64,000 bases of DNA from an uncultured Bacilli bacterium (GTDB lineage: Bacteria > Bacillota_I > Bacilli_A > RFN20 > CAG-631). Positions 16,071 to 23,178 of this stretch are shown here, piece after piece (the stretch's first letter is position 1; each line of letters begins with the position of its first letter). A program made the translations under genes and the position numbers. The notes below the pieces were generated by a model. It made no database searches. It had not been told where the DNA came from and saw only the letters and a program-made list of their open reading frames with translations. The stretch is from positions 62,001 through 126,000 of the forward strand of contig CANQFQ010000004.1 of the NCBI GenBank assembly GCA_947599835.1, written 5' to 3'.

Positions 16071-17990
16071 TTAATCTAATTCGGTAACACCTGTATATAA
16101 TTGATAATATTTACCTTTTTGAGCAATTAATGATTCATGATTTCCTCTTTCGATGATGACACCATTTTCAAGTACCATAATCGCATCCGCATTTCTAACA
16201 GTTGATAATCGGTGGGCGATTACAAAGACCGTTCGACCGTGCATTAATTTATCCATGCCTTGCTCAATTAAGGCTTCAGTGCGTGTATCAATGCTGGAAG
16301 TTGCTTCATCTAGAATTAAAACCGGAGGGTTTGCTACTGCGGCTCTGGCAATTGATAACAATTGCCGTTGTCCTTGACTTAAATTCGCACCATCAGAAGT
16401 CAAAACGGTATCATATCCTTGCGGTAGTTTCATGATAAAATCATGGGCATTGGCAATTTTTGCGGCTTCTTCCACTTCACTATCTGTCGCATCAAGTTTA
16501 CCATAACGAATGTTTTCTCTTACGGTTCCAGTAAAGAGGTGAGTATCTTGTAAAACCATCGCCAATGATTTTCTTAAATCATCTTTTTTAATTTTAGAAA
16601 CATTAATGCCATCATAGCGAATTTTACCGCTTTGAATTTCATAAAATCGATTAATTAAATTAGTAATGGTTGTTTTACCTGCACCCGTTGAACCAACAAA
16701 GGCAATTTTTTGACCAGGACGAGCATATAAATTTAAATCTTTTAAGATGATTTTTTCAGGGACATAACCAAATGTTACATCTTCAAAAACTACATCTCCT
16801 TTTAATTCAACATAGTCCACACGACCATCTTCTTTGTGGGTATGTTTCCAAGCCCACATTCCAGTTCTAGTGTCAGATTCAATAAGTTGACCATTAGCAT
16901 CTTTTTTAGCATTGACGAGCATGACATAACCTTCATCTATTTCTTTTTGTTCATCAATGATAGCAAACACTCGTTCTGCTCCGGCAAGGGCCATGAAGAT
17001 AGAGTTGAATTGTTGCGATAATTGATTGATGGGTTGACCAAAAGAACGGGTAAATTGTAAAAAGCTTGCGAGTGTACCAATATGTTCTGGTGTTAATCCA
17101 CCTAAGTGATGAATCGCCATATAGGCACCGATAATCGCAGTAATTACATAAAGTAAATAGGATAAATTTCCCATAATTGGAAATAGCATAATAGCATAAG
17201 AATTGGCTAAATAGGAAGAATGTCTTAAGTGATCATTATAGGATTCAAAATCAGTTAAAATTCTTTCTTCCCGACAAAATACTTTGACCACTTTTTGTCC
17301 TTCAATCATTTCCTCAATATAGCCATTGGTTTTACTAATTGCAGCTTGTTGTTTTTGGAAATATTTTCTTGACCGAGATCCAATAATTTTTACGAGTGTA
17401 ATCATAATTGCTAGCATTACGATAACAAAGAGAGTTAAAATCCAACTTAAGATCATCATTGCAGTGAAAACCGCAACAATAGTGATCAGTGAATTAATTA
17501 TTTGTGGAATACCTTGGCTTAACATTTCACGGATGGCGTCGACATCATTATTGAAGGTAGACATGATTTCACCATGCGGATTCTTATCAAAGAAAGAAAT
17601 TGGCAAATCTTGCATGTTGACAAACATATCTTTACGAATATTATTTAAAACATTCAAAGAGACACTCATCATTAAACGATTATACATATAAGTGGAAATA
17701 ATACCTATGGCATAAATGGTTGCCATGCTAATCATTGCATTAATAAAAGGTGCCCAAGTTTTTTGTCCATCCGTAATCGGTTTGATAAAATCATCAATTA
17801 AGATTTTTAAAAAATAAACTCCAGCAACATTTGCAAGACAAGATAATAAGACAAATAATACAACCAAAGCTAGCCGAAATTTATATGCTTTTAAATAATG
17901 CCATAAACGAGCAATGGTATAGCGAATATTTTGAGGCCGATTTCTTTTAAACTTGCCTTGATTGGCTTTCATATTTGAATTCGATTTCAT
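16071..17990 (-). CDS. ABC exporter half-transporter B (catalytic NBD)
   Basis: 639 residues: six membrane segments (about 55-340), then an ATPase with Walker A GSTGAGKTT, signature LSQGQRQLLSIARA and Walker B LILDEATSSIDT with the catalytic Glu. A linker insertion of about 40 residues (near ESDTRTGMWAWKHTHK) sits between the two domains. The start is the ATG at 17990, which overlaps the stop of the upstream subunit (ATGA); a longer frame from 18044 lacks a ribosome site. With the upstream gene it should form a heterodimeric multidrug-type exporter. Substrate unknown. Confidence 0.93.
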   Translation of the reverse strand: MKSNSNMKANQGKFKRNRPQNIRYTIARLWHYLKAYKFRLALVVLFVLLSCLANVAGVYFLKILIDDFIKPITDGQKTWAPFINAMISMATIYAIGIISTYMYNRLMMSVSLNVLNNIRKDMFVNMQDLPISFFDKNPHGEIMSTFNNDVDAIREMLSQGIPQIINSLITIVAVFTAMMILSWILTLFVIVMLAIMITLVKIIGSRSRKYFQKQQAAISKTNGYIEEMIEGQKVVKVFCREERILTDFESYNDHLRHSSYLANSYAIMLFPIMGNLSYLLYVITAIIGAYMAIHHLGGLTPEHIGTLASFLQFTRSFGQPINQLSQQFNSIFMALAGAERVFAIIDEQKEIDEGYVMLVNAKKDANGQLIESDTRTGMWAWKHTHKEDGRVDYVELKGDVVFEDVTFGYVPEKIILKDLNLYARPGQKIAFVGSTGAGKTTITNLINRFYEIQSGKIRYDGINVSKIKKDDLRKSLAMVLQDTHLFTGTVRENIRYGKLDATDSEVEEAAKIANAHDFIMKLPQGYDTVLTSDGANLSQGQRQLLSIARAAVANPPVLILDEATSSIDTRTEALIEQGMDKLMHGRTVFVIAHRLSTVRNADAIMVLENGVIIERGNHESLIAQKGKYYQLYTGVTELD

Positions 17991-19726
17991 TGTTCCATCA
18001 CTCCTTTTTGTTGTGATGTATAAACTTCTTGATAAATGGAACAACGTTTTAATAAAGTTTCATGATTACCAATATCGATAATATTTCCTTTATCCATCAC
18101 AATGATACGATCAGCATCATAAACGGAGGTAATCCGTTGCGCAATAATTAAAGTCGTTGTATGTGCTAAATTTTTTCTAAAAGCGGCTCTAATTTTACTA
18201 TCGGTTGCAGTATCTACCGCACTTGTTGAGTCATCAAGAATAATAATTTGTGGTTTTTTGATCAAAGCTCTGGCAATACATAGCCGTTGTTTTTGTCCTC
18301 CAGAAACATTGACACCACCTTGTCCTAATTCCGTTTCATATTGATTTGGAAAAGCCATGATAAAATCATGTGCTTGAGCATCTTTGCACGCTTGAATAAT
18401 TTCTTCATCGGTTGCATTTTCATTTCCCCATTTAAGATTTTCTTTAATGGTGCCACTAAATAAAACGTTTTTTTGCAAGACCATTGAAACCGCATTTCTT
18501 AATGTTTCCAATGGATAATCTTTGACATTATGCTTTCCGACGATAACTTCACCGGTGGTTGTATCATACAAACGAGCAATCAATTGTACTAAAGAAGATT
18601 TAGAAGATCCTGTTCCACCGATAATTCCAATGGTTTCACCGGGTTGAATTTTTAAATTAATGTTGTTTAAGACAGATTTTTCTAAATTGTTTGAGTAACT
18701 AAAATTAACATTTTTAAATTCAATGGAAGCATCTTCTAATTGCAGTGTTGAATCTAAATTATCACGAATTGCAGGTGTTTCGTTTAAAACTTCATTGATT
18801 CGTTTAAATGAAGAAGAAGACATCACAATCATAACTCCTGCCATAGAAACCATCATCAGTGAAAATAAGATTTGTTGAATGTAATTAATAAAGCCCATCA
18901 ATTCTCCTGTTTCCATGGTTTTACTAACAATTAAGTGGGCTCCAAAATAAGCGGCAAGTAACATACATAGATACGTTACAAATTGCATAATAGGATTATT
19001 GAATAGAAGAATCTTTTCCGCTCTTAATGAAGCTTGATTCACTTGATCTGAAGATTGATTAAATTTTTTACATTCAAAATCTTTACGAACAAAAGCTTTA
19101 ACAGTTCGAATAGAAATTAAGTTGCTTTGAATTGTTTCTTCCATTTCATCGTATTCTTTTAACATTAAATTAAATCTTGGATAAGCTGTTCTTGCGATAA
19201 TGAAAAGTGAGGTTCCTAAAATAGGAATCGCAATTAAAAACATCAAAGCTAATTTAGAATTTAAGGTAAAAGCCATAATGGTTGAAAAAATCATCATTAG
19301 AGGGGCTCTTACGCACATTCTTATAATGGATTGGAATGCCATTTGAATGTTGGTTACATCTTTGGTTAAACGTGTAATTAATGAGGCGGTTGAAAATTTA
19401 TCCATGTTTGCTGCTGAAAAACTTTGAATTTTTTCCATTTGTTTGGTACGAATTCCCGCAGCAAAACCGGTTGAAGCTTTGACTGCAAATTTTCCGGATA
19501 AAATACCAAAAATTAATGAAAGAATCGCGATAATCGCCATTAAAATGCCAGTGTTTACAACAATTGACATATTTGAAGGTACTTTACCATCTCCAATTCC
19601 ATCATCAACAATGATTTCCATTAAATATGGAATGGCCACTTCCCCTACCACTTCTAAAGCTACAAAAAGGGGAGCTAATATCGCATAGATTTTATATTTG
19701 CCAAGACAAGATAAAAGTTTTTTCAT
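17987..19726 (-). CDS. ABC exporter half-transporter A (degenerate NBD)
   Basis: 579 residues: six membrane segments, then Walker A GGTGSSKSS, signature VSGGQKQRLCIARAL and Walker B IIILDDSTSAVDT. The catalytic Glu after Walker B is Asp, the usual mark of the degenerate site in heterodimeric exporters (BmrC/BmrD, LmrC/LmrD, TM287/288 types). The ribosome site is GGGAGGG. The leader holds a promoter, a terminator-like hairpin and a six-codon reading frame (19741-19761), so expression may be controlled by attenuation. The product should pair with subunit B. Confidence 0.93.
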   Translation of the reverse strand: MKKLLSCLGKYKIYAILAPLFVALEVVGEVAIPYLMEIIVDDGIGDGKVPSNMSIVVNTGILMAIIAILSLIFGILSGKFAVKASTGFAAGIRTKQMEKIQSFSAANMDKFSTASLITRLTKDVTNIQMAFQSIIRMCVRAPLMMIFSTIMAFTLNSKLALMFLIAIPILGTSLFIIARTAYPRFNLMLKEYDEMEETIQSNLISIRTVKAFVRKDFECKKFNQSSDQVNQASLRAEKILLFNNPIMQFVTYLCMLLAAYFGAHLIVSKTMETGELMGFINYIQQILFSLMMVSMAGVMIVMSSSSFKRINEVLNETPAIRDNLDSTLQLEDASIEFKNVNFSYSNNLEKSVLNNINLKIQPGETIGIIGGTGSSKSSLVQLIARLYDTTTGEVIVGKHNVKDYPLETLRNAVSMVLQKNVLFSGTIKENLKWGNENATDEEIIQACKDAQAHDFIMAFPNQYETELGQGGVNVSGGQKQRLCIARALIKKPQIIILDDSTSAVDTATDSKIRAAFRKNLAHTTTLIIAQRITSVYDADRIIVMDKGNIIDIGNHETLLKRCSIYQEVYTSQQKGVMEQ

Positions 19727-19740
19727 ATTTTCCCTCCCTT

Positions 19741-19772
19741 TTATGAATATAAAAAAGGCATCACTTTGCCCT
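19741..19772 (-). promoter_or_regulatory. Attenuator-like hairpin with a mini-ORF in the ABC leader
   Basis: On the minus strand GGCA/TGCC with a six-base loop is followed by TTTTTT, only 25 bases before the ABC start. A mini-frame of six codons (ATG at 19761-19759, stop at 19743-19741) begins inside the hairpin with AAAGGG at proper spacing. Translation of it would interfere with the hairpin, as in leader-controlled drug exporters such as bmrCD. The stem is short, so this is tentative. Confidence 0.4.
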
Positions 19773-19800
19773 TTGGATTACAAATTTATGTATCTACAAT

Positions 19801-19829
19801 ATTTTAATATTTATATTTATAAAAGTCAA
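19801..19829 (-). promoter_or_regulatory. Promoter of the ABC exporter operon
   Basis: On the minus strand TTGACT (19829-19824), a 17-base spacer and TAAAAT (19806-19801). The predicted transcript starts near 19794 and has a leader of about 70 bases. Confidence 0.65.
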
Positions 19830-20030
19830 TTTATTTTCTTTTATCTTTTATGTGTTGAAAGAAGAAAATATGTCTGTTAAAATCAGCGTTCAAATTTTTA
19901 AGAACAACACTTTTTTTCGATACATTAAAGTAGATCTAATTCAAAAGAAAAAGAAAATTTCAATTTTAAATTGTATAAAAATCACAAAACATTTTTTCCC
20001 TTTTTGCTGATTTTTGGTTTAAAGCAAATA
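19830..20030. other. Divergent intergenic region, no gene
   Basis: With the leader and promoter to its left, this makes up the 360-base gap between the ABC operon and the XRE gene. No coding potential or strong secondary structure was seen. Confidence 0.4.
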
Positions 20031-20042
20031 ATCATTAATGAT
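20031..20042. promoter_or_regulatory. Palindrome before the XRE gene
   Basis: ATCATTAATGAT is a perfect 12-base palindrome 46 bases before the regulator's start; a plausible site for the regulator itself. Confidence 0.35.
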
Positions 20043-20088
20043 AATTATTAATCTTTTTCGCTTGATTATACTATCACTAGAGGTGATA

Positions 20089-20397
20089 ATGTTGATTATT
20101 TTAGCGGCTGATAGAATTAAAAAACTCCGTGAATTGAAGGGCATCACGCAGACACAACTTGCAAAAACATTGGGGATTACGCGATCGAGTGTGAACGCTT
20201 GGGAAATGGGAATCTCTATTCCTTCAACGCAAAAGATTATTGAATTAGCCATATTATTTCATGCATCAACGGATTATATTTTAGGTTTAGATGACAAAAT
20301 AACATTAGATTTGAATAGCTACAATGACCACGAAATTGCTTTGATTTATCAATTAACGAATTATATGGATGAAATCAAAGATAAAGAACAAGAGTAA
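20089..20397 (+). CDS. XRE-family transcriptional regulator
   Basis: 102 residues. An N-terminal Cro/CI-type helix-turn-helix (IKKLRELKGITQTQLAKTLG, ITRSSVNAWEMG, IPSTQKIIELA) is followed by a short acidic tail. The ATG at 20089 is chosen because AGAGGTGAT lies before it; an upstream ATG at 20038 has no ribosome site. It diverges from the ABC exporter operon and may control it or only itself (palindrome at 20031). Monocistronic, with a terminator at 20421-20452. Confidence 0.88.
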   Translation: MLIILAADRIKKLRELKGITQTQLAKTLGITRSSVNAWEMGISIPSTQKIIELAILFHASTDYILGLDDKITLDLNSYNDHEIALIYQLTNYMDEIKDKEQE

Positions 20398-20420
20398 AAT
20401 ATTAAAAAGCAGTTATTGGA

Positions 20421-20452
20421 TAAAAGTGTATATAAAAATATGCACTTTTTTT
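20421..20452 (+). terminator. Intrinsic terminator
   Basis: AAAAGTGTATA pairs with TATGCACTTTT followed by T residues. Confidence 0.65.
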
Positions 20453-20650
20453 ATAACTTAAAGTGAATCAAATAAAGGTTTTAAGAAAATTCTAAAATTT
20501 TACACATTATCTTAATGAAAAATCATTTCATTTGAATGCAAGATAGAAAGAAATTCGTCTTAAAATAGCATGCTGTTTTCCTCTTCAAAAGCATAGTTTT
20601 TTTTCATCAAAATGGTATAATAGTAATGATAAAGAAAAGAGGAGTAAATT

Positions 20651-21631
20651 ATGTTAAAAAAAATTAATGGTACTTGGTTAGAAATTCATCATTATGGTTT
20701 ACCAGAAGGAAAATATTTTAATCCTATGGTTCATGAATTTTCAACTCGTCAATGGAAAGCGAAAATTAAAGAAATTGCTTCGTTAAAAATGGAGTATATT
20801 GTTTTAATTGGAATTGCTTTAACAGAACCTAATAGAGAAGAAAGTTTCTTTCCATCAAAAATCTATAAGAAATCAAAAATGATTAAAGCCAAAGAACCTA
20901 TTAAAGCAATTTTAGAAGAAGCGGAAAAACAAAAGATTAAAGTTTTTGTAGGTACGGGTTGTTATGGTTATTGGATGGATCCGTGGACAAATATGACTTT
21001 AGATAAGATTCATCAAAAAACTTTTCAAGCCATGGAAGAAATTTATGAACGGTATGGCCATTATCAAAGCTTTTATGGATGGTATTTTCCAGATGAAACA
21101 GGAATTAATCAATATTTTGAACCTGAATATATTGCATATGTGAATAAATTTTCAAATGAATCAAGAAAAATCAATCCGAAATTAAAAACTTTAATTGCTC
21201 CTTATGGTACAAATCATGTGGTTTGTGATGATTTTTATGTTGAACAATTAAAACAATTAGATGTTGATTTTGTGGCATATCAAGATGAAGTCGGTGTCAA
21301 AAAATCAAAACCCGAAGAAACCCGAAAATTTTATCAAGCATTAAAAGCCGCCCATGATAAGGCAAATCGTAGTCGGATGTGGGCTGATGTTGAAACGTTT
21401 GATTTTGAAGGAGAAGTTTATAAAAGTGCACTTCTTCCAGCACCCATTCAACGTTTAGAAAAACAATTAGCATCGGTTTCTGAATATGTCGATGAAATCT
21501 TAGTTTTTGAATATCAAGGTATGATGAGTCAACCTGGCAGCATTGCTTTTTGTGGACATCCAGATTCAATCCAATATTATCGTGATTATAAAAAATTATT
21601 AAAGAAAATAGAAAAGCAAACAAAGGAATAA
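20651..21631 (+). CDS. DUF4434 family protein (TIM-barrel glycosidase-like)
   Basis: 326 residues. GTWLEIHHYG near the start, FYGWYFPDETG, DFVAYQDEVGV and MWADVETFDFEG are typical of DUF4434, a predicted TIM-barrel family related to glycoside hydrolases. The conserved acidic residues at strand ends (PDE, QDE, DVE) could be catalytic. No signal peptide, so it acts inside the cell. An extended -10 TGGTATAAT lies at 20613-20621. Its stop is four bases before ung, so the two are probably cotranscribed. Substrate unknown. Confidence 0.82.
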   Translation: MLKKINGTWLEIHHYGLPEGKYFNPMVHEFSTRQWKAKIKEIASLKMEYIVLIGIALTEPNREESFFPSKIYKKSKMIKAKEPIKAILEEAEKQKIKVFVGTGCYGYWMDPWTNMTLDKIHQKTFQAMEEIYERYGHYQSFYGWYFPDETGINQYFEPEYIAYVNKFSNESRKINPKLKTLIAPYGTNHVVCDDFYVEQLKQLDVDFVAYQDEVGVKKSKPEETRKFYQALKAAHDKANRSRMWADVETFDFEGEVYKSALLPAPIQRLEKQLASVSEYVDEILVFEYQGMMSQPGSIAFCGHPDSIQYYRDYKKLLKKIEKQTKE

Positions 21632-21635
21632 TCCA

Positions 21636-22289
21636 ATGGTTTGGCAAGATTTTTTAAAGGATGAAATCCAACAAGTTTATTATAAAAAATTGATGGCTTT
21701 TGTACGTCATGAGTATCAATCTTATACATGCCATCCAGATTTTGATAAAATATGGAATGCATTTATTACCACACCCTTAGAAGCAGTAAAAGTGGTCATT
21801 TTAGGACAAGATCCCTATCATAATTACAATCAAGCACATGGTTTGTCTTTTTCTGTATTGTGTAAAGAATTACCGCCAAGTCTAAAAAATATTTATTTGG
21901 AAATGTCCAATGATTTAGGTGTAGAAATTCATCAAGATGGAGATTTAACCTATCTTGCTAAACAAGGTGTATTACTTTTGAATACCATCTTAACCGTTCG
22001 ACATGGGATGCCTTTGAGTCATCAAAATAAAGGATGGGAAATTTTAACGGATCGGGTAATCGAATTATTAGATAAGCAAGATCGACCTATGGTTTTTATA
22101 TTGTGGGGAAATAATGCTAAAAGTAAAATGAAAATGCTGACAAATCCAAAGCATTTAGTGTTATCTAGTGCTCATCCTTCACCACTTTCAGCATACAATG
22201 GATTCTTTGGCTCTTGCCCATTTTCAAAAACAAATGCTTTTTTAATTAATCAAGGCCTTGAGCCGATTCAATGGTATAAGAAAAATTAA
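21636..22289 (+). CDS. ung: Uracil-DNA glycosylase (family 1)
   Basis: 217 residues. It removes uracil from DNA. The water-activating motif GQDPYHN with its Asp, the GLSFSV pocket and the HPSPLSA loop are all present and the length is normal. AAAGGA lies before the start. Gene order ung then gerQ resembles Bacillus subtilis, where ywdG (ung) and ywdL (gerQ) are close together. Confidence 0.97.
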   Translation: MVWQDFLKDEIQQVYYKKLMAFVRHEYQSYTCHPDFDKIWNAFITTPLEAVKVVILGQDPYHNYNQAHGLSFSVLCKELPPSLKNIYLEMSNDLGVEIHQDGDLTYLAKQGVLLLNTILTVRHGMPLSHQNKGWEILTDRVIELLDKQDRPMVFILWGNNAKSKMKMLTNPKHLVLSSAHPSPLSAYNGFFGSCPFSKTNAFLINQGLEPIQWYKKN

Positions 22290-22316
22290 AAAATAGGCAC
22301 ATGTCTTAACTTCTTA

Positions 22317-22324
22317 CATACAAT
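22317..22324 (+). promoter_or_regulatory. Sporulation-type -10 element before gerQ
   Basis: CATACAAT fits the -10 consensus of mother-cell sigma factors (sigma-E CATACAnT, close to sigma-K). An AC dinucleotide 16 bases upstream fits the sigma-K -35. Transcription would begin just before the AAGGAG ribosome site. Confidence 0.45.
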
Positions 22325-22348
22325 GTATTAGTAAGGAGAATGATAAAT

Positions 22349-22774
22349 ATGGAATTTAATAATCAAAGATTTAATCCCGGATTCATGCATCAAGTGCCAC
22401 CTTATCCAACGCCAGATGGTACTTCTATGAATCCTAATTTAGCTAACGAAAGGGCTACCTCAATCAGTCCTGAAGAGGCAAAACAAGCGAAAGTAGAGGA
22501 AAATGGTGGTGCGGACACTTTCGTTAATACAGTTTTAAGAAACACGATTGGACGCCGTGCACAACTCTATTTCAGTTATCCAGACAGCGATAAATGGCGG
22601 GATATTGTTTATGATGGCATTATTGAGTTGATTGGTGAAGATTATATTATCATCACGGATTATGAAACAAGAAAGATTCAAGTTTTATTAATGCTTTATT
22701 TGGAATGGGTTGAATATGAAGTGGTTCCAAGTGATATCTTACCTATTTGGTCAACAAAAACACAAAATAAATAG
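22349..22774 (+). CDS. gerQ: GerQ-like spore coat protein
   Basis: 141 residues. The N-terminal 55 residues are Pro/Asn/Gln-rich and low in complexity. The C-terminal half (TFVNTVLRNTIGRRAQLYFS, IVYDGIIELIGEDYIII, MLYLEWVEYE) matches the conserved part of GerQ/YwdL, a spore coat protein of the mother cell needed for germination through the cortex hydrolase CwlJ and crosslinked by transglutaminase. The ATG at 22349 has a better distance from AAGGAG than the one at 22340, which lies one base after it. The sporulation-type -10 upstream agrees. Confidence 0.82.
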   Translation: MEFNNQRFNPGFMHQVPPYPTPDGTSMNPNLANERATSISPEEAKQAKVEENGGADTFVNTVLRNTIGRRAQLYFSYPDSDKWRDIVYDGIIELIGEDYIIITDYETRKIQVLLMLYLEWVEYEVVPSDILPIWSTKTQNK

Positions 22775-22796
22775 AAAAATTTAAATGTTATCATTG

Positions 22797-22845
22797 CCCC
22801 TTAAAGTATAAGTAGGAAATCCTAGTTATGTTTTAAGGGGTTTTA
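22797..22845 (+). terminator. Hairpin terminator after gerQ
   Basis: CCCCTTAAA (22797-22805) pairs with TTTAAGGGG (22832-22840), with an inner AGGA/TCCT helix and TTTT behind. Confidence 0.65.
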
Positions 22846-22912
22846 AAATGCAAAAAAAAGAATTAAATAAGAAAACAATACTAAATAAAAAAATCGGTAA
22901 AATCGATAAAAT

Positions 22913-22950
22913 TAAAAAGGATTGCATCTATGCAAGATAGATTACAATCC
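22913..22950 (-). terminator. Terminator of the feo operon
   Basis: On the minus strand two stacked helices (GGATTG/CAATCC and ATCTAT/ATAGAT) are followed by TTTTT. It lies 33 bases past the last feo gene. Confidence 0.8.
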
Positions 22951-22983
22951 TAAATCATTTGTTTAATTGACGAAATATGCCAT

Positions 22984-23178
22984 TTACGAATTTTTTCCTT
23001 TTTTCTTTTCGGTGTAATGTTGATGGCAGCAAGCACAACAAGATGAACAATCACTGCAACATGATTTTCCTTTTTTACGTTTGATTATTTGGCTGATAAT
23101 CACAGAAATAACGATGGCTACAGCAAGTATAATGACTATGATTTCAATCGGTTGAATCGAAAAAATGAGTTCTTTCAT
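22984..23178 (-). CDS. FeoB-associated Cys-rich membrane protein
   Basis: 64 residues: one membrane segment (about 11-31), a basic patch RKKGKS, then CCSDCSSCCACCHQH. This is the usual small partner encoded after feoB in Firmicutes; the Cys cluster on the inner face may bind iron or act in electron transfer. It overlaps the end of feoB by four bases, showing coupling. Confidence 0.85.
   Translation of the reverse strand: MKELIFSIQPIEIIVIILAVAIVISVIISQIIKRKKGKSCCSDCSSCCACCHQHYTEKKKGKNS

Noticed and set aside
22848-22940. 30-codon Lys-rich reading frame with AAGGGG before its ATG
   Set aside because: The ribosome-like sequence is the right arm of the gerQ terminator, and the frame ends inside the feo terminator. 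Composition is simple A-rich repeats. No independent support.
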